The notes beneath the pieces were generated by a model, which did no database searches, was not told the origin of the DNA, and saw only the letters and a program-made list of their open reading frames with translations. Below are positions 49,056 to 59,451 of a stretch of DNA of 64,000 nt, piece after piece. Position numbers and translations under genes: made by a program. The stretch is from the NCBI GenBank assembly GCA_965660945.1, contig CBFIBS010000015.1:8410-72409 (forward strand), given 5' to 3'. Every line of letters starts with the position of its first letter. Position 1 is the stretch's first letter. The DNA is from UBA7985 sp002711265. GTDB taxonomy: Bacteria; Pseudomonadota; Alphaproteobacteria; UBA7985.

Positions 49056-50696
49056 ATGAAAGGCTTGATGCAGAATGCACCGCTGATGATTTCGTCGCTG
49101 TTGCAGACCGGCGCGGATGTTTTCGGGGGCTCAGAAGTGGTGTCCGTGGTCGCGGGCGAAGGTGTGGTGCGCCACACCTACCGCGATATCAACCAGCGGG
49201 CCAAGCAGCTCGCGCAGGCGCTGGGCGATGCCGGAATCGGCATGACCGACCGCGTGGCAACGCTGGCGTGGAACGACCATCGCCATCTGGAGATTTACTA
49301 CGGTGTTTCGGGGATTGGTGCGGTCTGCCACACCATCAACCCGCGCCTGTTCCCCGAGCAGCTGATCTACATCATCAATCATGCCGAAGACCGGATCATC
49401 ATGGTCGATCCGATGTTCCTGCCCCTGATCGAGAAGATCATCGACAACTGCCCCAAGCTGGAAAAGATTGTCGTTCTGTGTACGGCGGAAAACCTGCCTG
49501 ACACCGCGCTGGACGCCGTGGTGTACGAGGACTTCATCGGCGCCTTCGACGGCGGGATGGAGTGGCCCGAATTCGACGAAAACGCAGCCTCTTCGCTGTG
49601 CTACACCTCCGGGACCACGGGCAACCCCAAGGGCGCGCTGTACTCGCACCGGTCGACCGTGCTGCACGCGCTGATGGCGGGCACGCCGGCCGTGACCGGC
49701 ACGCTCACCGGCGAAACCATGATGCCGGTCGTGCCCATGTTCCACGTCAACGCCTGGGGGCAGCCTTACTACGCGCCGCTCGTTGGGGCGAAGCTGGTCC
49801 TGCCCGGGCCGAAACTGGATGGCGAAAGCCTCTATAATCTGATCCAGGCCGAGAGCGTCAGCAACACCGCGGGGGTGCCGACAATCTGGCTCAACCTGCT
49901 CAAGCACACGCGCGAGGTCGGGGGGAACCTCGACAGCCTGCGCAACGTCATCATCGGCGGTTCAGCCGCGCCAGGCGCCATGATCCGCGAGTTCGAAGAC
50001 GACTACCAGACCAACGTCATCCACGCCTGGGGCATGACCGAAATGAGCCCGCTGGGCTCGGCGGGCGTGCTGGCGCCACACCTGATACGCTCGACCAGTG
50101 CCGATGAGCAGTTTGAGATGAAGCAGAAGCAGGGCCACCGGGTGTTCGGCGTCGACATGCGCATCGTCAACGACGACGAGGAGCCCCAGCCCCACGACGG
50201 CACCACACGCGGGCACCTCGTGGTGCGCGGGCCGTGGATCATCTCCAGCTACTACAACAACCACGACGCCAACGATAAGGCCTTCACCAAGGAAGGCTGG
50301 TTCTACACCGGCGACATCGCCACGCTGGATGAAAATAACATCCTGCAGCTGGTCGACCGCTCCAAGGACGTTATCAAGTCCGGCGGCGAGTGGATTTCTT
50401 CGATCGATCTGGAAAACGAGGCCGTGGGCATCCCCGGGGTCGTTGAAGCTGCCGTGATCGGCGTGGCCCACGACAAGTGGGGCGAGCGCCCAGTGCTGAT
50501 TCTGGTCCCGCAGGACAGCGACAATCCACCCAGCGAAGACAGCGTGCGCGACTTCCTCGGCACCCGCATTGCCAAATGGTGGATGCCGGACCTGATCGTG
50601 TTCAAGGATGAAATCCCGCACGGCGCGACCGGCAAGATCCTCAAAGCGGAGCTTCGCGAGGAATTCAGGGGCGCACTGGCCGGCGCAACAGACTAG
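49056..50696 (+). CDS. Fatty acyl-CoA / 3-(methylthio)propionyl-CoA ligase family protein
   Basis: 546-residue ANL-superfamily AMP-forming ligase. The P-loop is YTSGTTGNPKG at 183-193, followed by the adenine-binding WGMTEMSP, GWFYTGDIATLD and the C-terminal lysine in ATGKILKAEL. The opening MKGLMQNAPLMISSLLQTGA is the style of the medium-chain group that includes DmdB, the methylmercaptopropionate-CoA ligase of DMSP degradation. Other DMSP genes are not in the window, so a general fatty-acid role is equally possible. ATG at 49056 with GGAGG upstream. Confidence 0.88.
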   Translation: MKGLMQNAPLMISSLLQTGADVFGGSEVVSVVAGEGVVRHTYRDINQRAKQLAQALGDAGIGMTDRVATLAWNDHRHLEIYYGVSGIGAVCHTINPRLFPEQLIYIINHAEDRIIMVDPMFLPLIEKIIDNCPKLEKIVVLCTAENLPDTALDAVVYEDFIGAFDGGMEWPEFDENAASSLCYTSGTTGNPKGALYSHRSTVLHALMAGTPAVTGTLTGETMMPVVPMFHVNAWGQPYYAPLVGAKLVLPGPKLDGESLYNLIQAESVSNTAGVPTIWLNLLKHTREVGGNLDSLRNVIIGGSAAPGAMIREFEDDYQTNVIHAWGMTEMSPLGSAGVLAPHLIRSTSADEQFEMKQKQGHRVFGVDMRIVNDDEEPQPHDGTTRGHLVVRGPWIISSYYNNHDANDKAFTKEGWFYTGDIATLDENNILQLVDRSKDVIKSGGEWISSIDLENEAVGIPGVVEAAVIGVAHDKWGERPVLILVPQDSDNPPSEDSVRDFLGTRIAKWWMPDLIVFKDEIPHGATGKILKAELREEFRGALAGATD

Positions 50697-50735
50697 CGCC
50701 GGCGCCGGCGCGGGCCAGAGCGGCTGCGGGTCGGC

Positions 50736-50760
50736 GTGCTGCCCTTGATCAAGGCAGCAC
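50736..50760. terminator. Shared terminator hairpin, ligase/HIBCH convergence
   Basis: GTGCTGCC (50736-50743) pairs with GGCAGCAC (50753-50760), and the CTTGATCAA between also folds. TTTG follows on the plus strand. It overlaps the last codons of the minus-strand hydrolase gene. A 16-bp GC palindrome at 50696-50711 precedes it at the ligase stop codon and can form a second hairpin. Confidence 0.65.
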
Positions 50761-51813
50761 TTTGCCCATCCAGTCGATATCGACCTCGCGGATGGCCTTG
50801 AAGGCCCAGTCCGGCGACCGGTCCTTGTCGACCAGCAGCGCCCGCACGCCCTCGCGGAAGTCACCGTGCTCGAGCAGGTTCATCGACAGCGCCAGCTCGG
50901 CGTCGAGACAGTCTCGCAAGCCGGCGTGGCGCATGCGCTGGAAAAACGACTGCACCACAAAGGCCGAAGCCGGAGAGCCGTGCGACGTGCCCTCGCCCAC
51001 GCGCTTGAGGAAGGGATCCTCGTCCTGGGCCAGCGCGACCAGATTGTCCCACCGTTCCTGAAAATAAGGCGTGTGCATGCAGGCCGCGAGGCGGTCACGG
51101 TGGGGCATCATCTTGTAGGAGACTGCAGGGGGCTGCGCGGCGGCAACCCCGCGCACGGCAGCCTCGGCAAAGGCCCGGTTGGCGCGGGCATGCTCGCTCC
51201 AGTCGGTGGCGCTGAGGGCTTCCAGAATGGCACCCTTGGCGTCGTTGGCGACCAGCACGTCGGCGAGACCCAGTTCGACCGCATCCGCGCCAGAGAAATG
51301 TACGCCGGTCAGGGCAATCACCTCGCCCAGCGGCGCGGAGACCCGCTGCAGGAACCACGATCCCCCGACATCAGGGTGGAAGCCAATCGCCAGCTCCGGC
51401 ATGGCCAGCCGCGAGGTGTCGGAGACGATGCGCGTGCTCGACCCCTGCAGCAGCCCAAAGCCGCCGCCCATGCAAATCCCACCGCCCCAGACCAGCATGG
51501 GTTTCGGAAAGGTGTGCATGAAGTAATTCAGGTCGTACTCGGTTTTGAAGAACTCACGCCCGACCGCCATATCCGGGCTGGGGTCGGTCGTCACGGCAAC
51601 CACGTCCCCGCCCGCGCAAAAGGCCTTCTCGCCCGCGCCGTCGAGGAACACCGCCTTGCAGGCTGGGTCATCCGCCCAGACGCTGAACCGCTGGTGCAGC
51701 AGTGCGATCATCTCGGTTGTTAGCGTATTGAGCTTTTCTGGCCGGTTCAGGGTGGCGTGGCCGATAAAGCCGTTCTCGGCGGGGCGCTCTTCAAACAGCA
51801 CGACGTCGGACAT
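50749..51813 (-). CDS. 3-hydroxyisobutyryl-CoA hydrolase-like enoyl-CoA hydratase family protein
   Basis: 354-residue crotonase-fold protein of the HIBCH-type branch (ECH_2). It has NRPEKLNTLTTEM, the oxyanion-forming FCAGGDVVAV and GGGICMGGGFGLLQ, and PELAIGFHPDVGGS with the Glu and Asp used by the hydrolase. The C-terminal extension SMNLLEHGDFREGVRALLVD is typical. It acts in valine catabolism or on related 3-hydroxyacyl-CoAs. Upstream on the same strand is a GMC oxidoreductase gene. Confidence 0.88.
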   Translation of the reverse strand: MSDVVLFEERPAENGFIGHATLNRPEKLNTLTTEMIALLHQRFSVWADDPACKAVFLDGAGEKAFCAGGDVVAVTTDPSPDMAVGREFFKTEYDLNYFMHTFPKPMLVWGGGICMGGGFGLLQGSSTRIVSDTSRLAMPELAIGFHPDVGGSWFLQRVSAPLGEVIALTGVHFSGADAVELGLADVLVANDAKGAILEALSATDWSEHARANRAFAEAAVRGVAAAQPPAVSYKMMPHRDRLAACMHTPYFQERWDNLVALAQDEDPFLKRVGEGTSHGSPASAFVVQSFFQRMRHAGLRDCLDAELALSMNLLEHGDFREGVRALLVDKDRSPDWAFKAIREVDIDWMGKVLP

Positions 51814-51873
51814 GGTCCGTCCTCTTCATTTCTCTTCTTTTTGACTCAACGCAATTGCTGCGTTCTCATCAGC

Positions 51874-53502
51874 TCAACCGGCCCAAGCCTGCTTGATCAG
51901 GTCAGCCGCCTTTTCGGCGATCATCAGCGTGGGCGAGTTGGTGTTCCCGGATGTGATCGCAGGCATGACCGACGCATCGACAACGCGCAAGCCCTCCAGC
52001 CCGTGAACGCGCAGCTGATCATCGACAACCGCACGGTCATCGCTGCCCATTTTGCAGGTGCCGACCGGGTGGAAAATAGTAGTCGAAATGTCGCCGGCCG
52101 CCGTCGCGAGGTCTTCATCCAGATCGATATCGGGGCCGGGGCGGAATTCCTCGGGCCGGTAACGTTCCAGCGCCTGCTGTGCCACGATCCGTCGGGTCAG
52201 GCGCAGGGCGTCTGCCGCGACCTGTCGGTCGGCGGGGGCAGAGAGGTAGTTCGGGGCAATCGACGGCGCGTCGCGAAACGAGCTGGTGCGGACATGGACG
52301 CTGCCCCGGCTTTCCGGGCGCAGGTTGCAGACCGACGCGGTGAAGGCGTCGAAGCCGTGCAGTGGTTCGCCAAAGGCATCCAGCGACAGCGGCTGGACGT
52401 GGTACTGCAGATTTGCCGTCTCCCGGCTGGGGTCGGACTTGCAGAACACGCCCAGCTGGCTGGGGGACATGGTCAGTGGCCCCCGCCGGCGCAGGGCGAA
52501 ATCCAGCGCCATGGCGGCCCGCCCGCCAAGGCTCTTGATCCGGGTGTTGAGCGTGGACACGCCTGAGACCCTGAAAGCGGCGCGCACCTGCAGGTGATCG
52601 CTGAGGTTTTCCCCGACACCGGGCAAAGCGTGCAGGGTCTCGATCCCCCGCTCTGCCAGCAGCTCTCCCTGCCCCACGCCAGAGAGCTCAAGGATCTGCG
52701 GCGAGCCGATCGATCCGGCGGAGAGGATGATTTCACGCCGCGCGGCCACGGTCTGCGCAGCACCATCGCGGCGGTGCACGCGCAGGGCGCTGGCCCGCTG
52801 GCCGTCGAACAGCAGCTTTTCGGTCTGGGTGTGGGTCCAGAGGGTCAGGTTGGGGCGGTTCATCGCCGGGCGGAGAAAGGCCTTGGCTGTGTTCCAGCGC
52901 AGGCCGTCCTTCTGGTTCACCTGAAAGTAGGAAACGCCCTCATTGTCGCCGGTGTTGAAGTCGGGAATCCGGGGAATTCCAGCCTGCTCGCAGGCGTCGG
53001 CGAAGGCTTCGAGGATTTCCCACTGCAAGCGCTGCTGCGCGACGTTCCATTCGCCGTCACCACCGTGGTGCTCGGTTTCACCGTCAAAGTGGTTCTCGCT
53101 CCTGCGGAAATAAGGCAGGACGTCATCCCAGCCCCAGCCCCGGTTGCCCATCTGCCGCCAGCCGTCATAGTCCGCCGCCTGCCCGCGCATGTAGATCATG
53201 CCGTTGATCGAAGAACAGCCGCCGAGCACCTTGCCGCGCGGATAGGCCAGCGAACGGCCGTTGAGGCCCGGGTCACTTTCGGTGCGGTAGCACCAATCCA
53301 CGGCGGGGTTGCCCATGTTGTAGAGGTAGCCCACAGGGACGTTGATCCAGAAGCGCCGGTCGCTGCCGCCCGCTTCGATCAAGAGCACCGACACATCGGG
53401 GTCGGCCGAGAGCCGGTTGGCGAGCAGGCAGCCTGCCGTGCCGCCGCCGACGATGACAAAATCAAAGCTGGCGTCAGCGTCGATGCCCGGATTTTTCGCC
53501 AT
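51874..53502 (-). CDS. GMC-family FAD oxidoreductase (choline dehydrogenase-like)
   Basis: 542-residue glucose-methanol-choline oxidoreductase. FAD-binding VIVGGGTAGCLLANRL at about 17-32, the GMC signature LGGCSSINGMIYMRG, and the C-terminal active-site region FHPVGTCKMG with catalytic His, then NTNSPTLMIAEKAADLI. It oxidises a primary alcohol or polyol. No betaine-aldehyde dehydrogenase gene is adjacent, so choline as substrate is not supported. It precedes the HIBCH-like gene by 60 bp. Confidence 0.92.
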   Translation of the reverse strand: MAKNPGIDADASFDFVIVGGGTAGCLLANRLSADPDVSVLLIEAGGSDRRFWINVPVGYLYNMGNPAVDWCYRTESDPGLNGRSLAYPRGKVLGGCSSINGMIYMRGQAADYDGWRQMGNRGWGWDDVLPYFRRSENHFDGETEHHGGDGEWNVAQQRLQWEILEAFADACEQAGIPRIPDFNTGDNEGVSYFQVNQKDGLRWNTAKAFLRPAMNRPNLTLWTHTQTEKLLFDGQRASALRVHRRDGAAQTVAARREIILSAGSIGSPQILELSGVGQGELLAERGIETLHALPGVGENLSDHLQVRAAFRVSGVSTLNTRIKSLGGRAAMALDFALRRRGPLTMSPSQLGVFCKSDPSRETANLQYHVQPLSLDAFGEPLHGFDAFTASVCNLRPESRGSVHVRTSSFRDAPSIAPNYLSAPADRQVAADALRLTRRIVAQQALERYRPEEFRPGPDIDLDEDLATAAGDISTTIFHPVGTCKMGSDDRAVVDDQLRVHGLEGLRVVDASVMPAITSGNTNSPTLMIAEKAADLIKQAWAG

Positions 53503-53611
53503 GAACGGCCCCCTCCCTCAGGATGAGCGCAGAGGGTAGGACCGGCCCCGATAGAGATCAAGCGGCCGGTTGCCGTTGCGAGCGACGGCAGCGGCTGCCG
53601 CGAAGACTGGC

Positions 53612-54109
53612 TCAGATGCAGGCCCCCGAGCGGAAGCAGGACGCCAGCCGCTGGATGTTCTGATAGGTGCGTGCGAAAGATGCCCCCCCGCAGGCACCGG
53701 GGGAAAAGACCCGCTGACCACTGGGCTTGCGTTCGAAGAAGCCGACCATCGCCTCACCATTTTCGGGGTAGCTGGCGCACCAGGGGCCGGCGCACTGCGG
53801 GTCGACCTTGACCGTCATCCGGCGGATCGGTCCCTGCATGCCGTGCGGGCCGACCATCCGCCCCTGAAACAGATAGGTGACGGGATAAGGCGAAGTGCCG
53901 GTGAAGGGGTCGACGTACTCGGTGTTTTCAGGGGTCGGGTTTACCTTGATCCAGCGGCCGGACCAGATCTGATACAGTTCAGGCGCTGCGTGGTACCGCG
54001 CGAAGCTGTCTTCCGGCGTTGGCGGCAGGCAGGACAGCGCCTGCGCCGGGAGGGCAAAAGTCAGCGTAGACAGCAAGGCGAAGGCGGAAGCAGCGAAGAT
54101 ACGGAACAT
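53612..54109 (-). CDS. Cys-rich secreted protein, possibly netrin/TIMP-like
   Basis: 165 residues with a signal peptide, MFRIFAASAFALLSTLTFAL then PAQA. The mature N-terminus begins LSCLPPTPEDSF and the chain has six cysteines (SCLPP, PQCAGPWC, GACGG, ASCFRSGAC). The opening with a Cys and Pro-rich turn, then YQIWSGRW and a late FFERKPSGQRVFSPGACGG, recalls bacterial NTR/TIMP-like domains (CSCLPP style). This is a resemblance, not an assignment. The ATG at 54109 has GGGAG upstream. Divergent from the SDR gene. Confidence 0.65.
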   Translation of the reverse strand: MFRIFAASAFALLSTLTFALPAQALSCLPPTPEDSFARYHAAPELYQIWSGRWIKVNPTPENTEYVDPFTGTSPYPVTYLFQGRMVGPHGMQGPIRRMTVKVDPQCAGPWCASYPENGEAMVGFFERKPSGQRVFSPGACGGASFARTYQNIQRLASCFRSGACI

Positions 54110-54217
54110 GCTCAGTCTCCCAAAAGGGCTGGAAAGGGTCTGTGTTGAGACGACGCTGAGGGGCAAATGCGGCCAAAAAGGGTCAGCCACGTTGCAGCAG
54201 GTTTCAGGGCGTGACGC

Positions 54218-54246
54218 TTGACACCTCGCCCCGCCCCGTCTTCAAC
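54218..54246 (+). promoter_or_regulatory. Candidate promoter for the SDR gene
   Basis: Perfect -35 TTGACA (54218-54223), 17-bp spacer, weak -10 TTCAAC (54241-54246), 41 bp before the ATG. Confidence 0.35.
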
Positions 54247-54287
54247 AACCCGGAAACAAAACACCTCAGCCAAAGGGAATGGAACTG

Positions 54288-55055
54288 ATGGAAATCAACG
54301 GCCTCGCAGCAATCGTGACCGGTGGTGGTTCGGGTCTGGGCGCAGAAACCGCCCGCCAACTGGCCGCAAAGGGCGCTAAAGTCGCGCTGTTCGACGTGAA
54401 CGTGGAGGGCGCACAGGCTGTTGCTGCCGAAATCGATGGTCTGGCCATCGACTGCGATGTTACTTCCGATGAAGGCGTCGCCGCCGCCATCGCGCAAGCG
54501 CAGGCCGCGCACGGCGTCGCCCGAATCCTGATCAACGCCGCTGGTATCGCCCCGGCGAAGCGGATCATCGACCGCGAAGGCAACGCGACTTCCCTCGACT
54601 ATTTCCGCAAGGGCATCGAGATCAACCTCGTCGGCGCTTACAACGTCATGTCGAAGGCAGCGGCGGAAATGTCCAAGGCGGACCCCGTCAACGATGATAA
54701 CGAGCGCGGCGTGGTCATTTCCACCGGTTCGATCGCGACCCAGGAAGGTCAGGTCGGGCAGGCGTCCTACTCGGCGTCGAAAATGGGCCTGATGGGCATG
54801 ATGCTCCCCGCCGCCCGGGAATTCACCCGCTTCGGCATCCGGGTCAACACCATCAACCCGGGCGTGTTCGAGACGCCCATGCTGACCAACATGCCGGCAG
54901 AAGTGCAGGAATCGCTGGGTAAGCAGGTGCCGTTCCCGGTCCGCCTCGGCACCCCGGACGAATACGCTCGACTGGCGATCCACATGGTCGAAAACGCCTA
55001 CATCAACGGCGAGACCATCCGTCTGGACGGCGCGATGCGGATGGCAGCGCGCTAA
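54288..55055 (+). CDS. SDR, 3-hydroxyacyl-CoA dehydrogenase type 10 (HSD10)-like
   Basis: 255-residue short-chain dehydrogenase. Cofactor loop TGGGSGLGAETA at 11-22 with an Asp at 36, which favours NAD; catalytic Ser148, Tyr161 and Lys165 (YSASK). The INAAGIAPAKRI segment and SIATQEGQVGQASYSASK are typical of HSD10 enzymes that oxidise 3-hydroxy-2-methylbutyryl-CoA in isoleucine catabolism. I chose the second ATG (54288) since AAGGGA stands 9 bp before it; an ATG at 54279 also exists. Confidence 0.9.
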   Translation: MEINGLAAIVTGGGSGLGAETARQLAAKGAKVALFDVNVEGAQAVAAEIDGLAIDCDVTSDEGVAAAIAQAQAAHGVARILINAAGIAPAKRIIDREGNATSLDYFRKGIEINLVGAYNVMSKAAAEMSKADPVNDDNERGVVISTGSIATQEGQVGQASYSASKMGLMGMMLPAAREFTRFGIRVNTINPGVFETPMLTNMPAEVQESLGKQVPFPVRLGTPDEYARLAIHMVENAYINGETIRLDGAMRMAAR

Positions 55056-55208
55056 GGCGCCTGCTCGCTGGCTAATCTCAGCCTGAGGCCCGTCCTGATG
55101 GCCTTGGCTGGCGTATAACAGGGGTCTTGTCCCTAATTGGTGACAAGCCCCTGCCCGACCGGTACATCTGGGCCCGCAATTATATCCACAGACCGGAAAC
55201 GGTACCCC

Positions 55209-56823
<1,615 letters not shown>

Positions 56824-56834
<11 letters not shown>

Positions 56835-57618
56835 TCCTCAGCCCGCTGCACCGGAAATCGCTGCACCCGATCGCGCTGTGACGGCTCTGCTGCCGCCCTG
56901 CGTCATCCTCTGCGGCCCGCAGATGGGTGAGAACATCGGTGCCTGCGCCCGGGCAATGAAGAACTGCGGTCTGGACGACCTGCGTCTGGTCGACCCGCGC
57001 GACGGCTGGCCCAACCCGGCTGCGAATGCCATGGCCGCCCATGCCGAGGACATCGTCGAGGCCGCCCGGGTCTTCGATACCCTCGAAGCCGCCATCGCCG
57101 ATCTCAGCTACACCTACGCCACCACGGCCCGGGCAAGGGATCAGGTCAAGCCGGTGTTCACCGCACGCGGCTTCGCCACTGACGCCCACACGCGTGCTGA
57201 GAAAGGGCAGAAGATCGGCCTGCTTTTCGGCCGCGAGCGCGAAGGGCTGTGGAACAGCGAAATCAGCATGTCGTCGGCCATGATCACCGTCCCACTGAAC
57301 CCCGGCAACACTTCGCTGAACATCGGGCAGGCCGTGCTGCTGGTCGGCTATGAGTGGTGGACGGCGCAGGATCAGACCGTCGAGCAGCGGCTGGAGACGA
57401 ACGAAGCCCTGCCTGCCTCCCAGCTCATGCTCGACAACTTTCTGGGGCGCCTGATCGAAGACCTCGACGAGCGTGGTTTTCTGGCGGTGCCGGAGAAGCG
57501 CGACCGGATGATCCGCAACATCCGCAATATCTTTCAGCGCGGCGGCCTGACCGAAAACGAGGTCAACACGCTGCACGGCATCGTCTCCTTTCTCAAAGGA
57601 CAGGGTGGCCCGCGCTGA
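56824..57618 (+). CDS. trmJ: tRNA 2'-O-methyltransferase TrmJ
   Basis: 264-residue SPOUT-class SAM methyltransferase that methylates ribose 32 of several tRNAs. Family segments: VILCGPQMGENIGACARAMK (motif 1 with the Asn and Arg), LLFGREREGLWNSEI (motif 2), and VPLNPGNTSLNIGQAVLLV (motif 3, knot). A C-terminal helical extension fits TrmJ rather than TrmL. GTG start inside the end of cimA. Confidence 0.92.
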
Positions 57619-57696
57619 GCAGCCTTCACGGCCCCGGCAGGCTGTGCCAGTCTCCGCCCCTCGAACGACTGACTGAGGCCGGAGGACAGAAAGCCC

Positions 57697-58473
57697 ATGT
57701 TTCGATTGGATGGTGAAGTTGCGCTGATCACGGGATCAAGCCGGGGGATCGGGCGCGCGATAGCCGAACGCATGGCCGAAGCCGGTGCCAGCGTCGTGGT
57801 CTCCGGGCGCGGGGCTGAGGCCTGCGAAGAGGTGGCACAGGTCATCACGGACGCTGGCGGTCAGGCGCTCGCCCACCCCTGCCACATCGGACGCAAGGAT
57901 CAGGTGCAGGCCATGTGCGCGGGGGTGAAGCAGCACTTCGGCAAGATCGATCATCTGGTGCTTAACGCGGCCACCAACCCGCACATGGGACCGGCGCACA
58001 CCATCAGCGACGAGATGTTCGACAAGACCTTCACCACAAACCTCAAATCTGCCTACTGGTTCATCCAGCAGTGCGCCGAAGATATGGCAGAGCGCGGTCA
58101 TGGCACCATGACCTTTCTGGCGTCGATCGCCGGGGTCATGGGGAACGGCGCCATTGGCACCTACGGCCTGACCAAGTCTGCCAACGCCCACCTCGCCAAG
58201 AATATGGCGGTTGAATGGGGTCCGAAGGGCATCCGCTCCAACGCCATCGCACCGGGGCTGATCAAGACCGACTTTGCCGAAGCCCTATGGAATAACCCCA
58301 CCATCGCCGAAGCCACCATTGCCGGTACCCCGCTGCGGCGGCTGGGTGATCCCGACGATATTGCCGGTATCGCTGTCTTTCTGGCCTCCCGCGCCGGGGC
58401 CTACGTCAATGGCCAGACCATCATCGCCGACGGCGGCAGCACCATTGCCGACAGGCTCGCTGGCGGACACTGA
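57697..58473 (+). CDS. Short-chain dehydrogenase/reductase
   Basis: 258-residue classical SDR. Cofactor loop TGSSRGIGRA at 12-21, Ser143, Tyr156 and Lys160 (YGLTK) as catalytic triad. LVLNAATNPHMG replaces the common NNAG motif, as in DHRS4-like enzymes that reduce ketones or retinoids. An Arg at 38 (SGRGAEA) suggests NADP. GGAGGA lies before the ATG. It is separate in function from cimA and trmJ as far as can be seen. Confidence 0.88.
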   Translation: MFRLDGEVALITGSSRGIGRAIAERMAEAGASVVVSGRGAEACEEVAQVITDAGGQALAHPCHIGRKDQVQAMCAGVKQHFGKIDHLVLNAATNPHMGPAHTISDEMFDKTFTTNLKSAYWFIQQCAEDMAERGHGTMTFLASIAGVMGNGAIGTYGLTKSANAHLAKNMAVEWGPKGIRSNAIAPGLIKTDFAEALWNNPTIAEATIAGTPLRRLGDPDDIAGIAVFLASRAGAYVNGQTIIADGGSTIADRLAGGH

Positions 58474-58553
58474 CCCGCCGCCGGATCGACAGGCTGGCGC
58501 CTGCCCCCGCGTGCGCGCAGGCCAGCCCCCCGCCCCATAATCGCGCCCTGCCT

Positions 58554-58582
58554 TTGACTCTGTCGCCGGGCGGGGCTAATTC
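58554..58582 (+). promoter_or_regulatory. Sigma-70-type promoter of rpsD
   Basis: -35 TTGACT (58554-58559), 17-bp spacer, -10 TAATTC (58577-58582), leaving a leader of roughly 140 nt before rpsD. The leader could hold an S4 feedback site, but no defined fold was recognised. Confidence 0.55.
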
Positions 58583-58730
58583 CCCTCTGTCTCAATGAGA
58601 TAAGCCGGGAATGCTGGTGTCGCCTCTGATGTAAGCGGCTCCACGCTCGCAGGGACTGGGCTCAGGCGCAGCTTTGCGGGACTACCGGCACAAAGATGAA
58701 AAATAACACCTCGTTTACGAAGGGTATGAC

Positions 58731-59348
58731 ATGTCAAAGCGCATTTCTGCGAAGTACAAGATTGACCGCCGTCTGGGCGTCAACCTGTGGGGTCGCCCCA
58801 AGTCCCCGATCAACAAGCGTTCCTACGGTCCCGGCCAGCATGGTCAGGGTCGCAAGAAGAAAGATTCCGACTTCGGTCTGCAGCTCAAGGCCAAGCAGAA
58901 GCTCAAGGGCTACTACGGCAACATCACCGAGAAGCAGTTCCGCAAGTACTACGCCGAAGCCGTCCGCCGCAAAGGCGACACCGGCGAAAACCTGATCGAG
59001 CTGCTCGAGCGCCGTCTGGACGCGGTTGTGTACCGCGCCAAGTTCGTGCCGACCGTCTTTGCTGCACGCCAGTTCGTGAACCACGGCCACGTCACCGTGA
59101 ACGGCAAGAAGGCCAACATCGCCTCTATCATGGTCCGCGATGGCGACATCGTCGAAGTCAAGGGCAAGTCCCGCGAAATGGCACTGGTGCTTGAAGCGCT
59201 GGCATCGCCCGAGCGCGACGTGCCGGACTACGTCGAAGTTGACGTTAAGAAGATGACCGCACAGATGCTGCGCGGCCCGAAGCTCGAAGACGTGCCTTTC
59301 CCGGTTTCCATGGAACCGAACCTCGTGGTCGAATTCTACTCGCGTTAA
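58731..59348 (+). CDS. rpsD: 30S ribosomal protein S4
   Basis: 205-residue primary 16S rRNA-binding protein that nucleates 30S assembly. Begins SKRISAKYKIDRRLGVNLWG in the alphaproteobacterial style without zinc cysteines; the S4 RNA-binding domain has the RLDAVVYRAKFVPT and RQFVNHGHVTVNGKK segments. AAGGG before the ATG. Stand-alone gene as in other alphaproteobacteria, with its own promoter and intrinsic terminator. Confidence 0.98.
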   Translation: MSKRISAKYKIDRRLGVNLWGRPKSPINKRSYGPGQHGQGRKKKDSDFGLQLKAKQKLKGYYGNITEKQFRKYYAEAVRRKGDTGENLIELLERRLDAVVYRAKFVPTVFAARQFVNHGHVTVNGKKANIASIMVRDGDIVEVKGKSREMALVLEALASPERDVPDYVEVDVKKMTAQMLRGPKLEDVPFPVSMEPNLVVEFYSR

Positions 59349-59371
59349 TCTCCGCGCGATCCGAGACCAAC

Positions 59372-59410
59372 AAAAAGCCCCGCGTGCATCGCTGCAGCGG
59401 GGCTTTTTTT
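59372..59410 (+). terminator. Intrinsic terminator of rpsD
   Basis: Stem AGCCCCGC (59376-59383) / GCGGGGCT (59397-59404) flanked by AAAAA before and a seven-T run after, a textbook fold that could work in both directions and also end the minus-strand gene at 59452. Confidence 0.92.
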
Positions 59411-59451
59411 ATGCGCTGCACCGGGGTGGCAGGCGCGGCTTAGGGTGAGCG

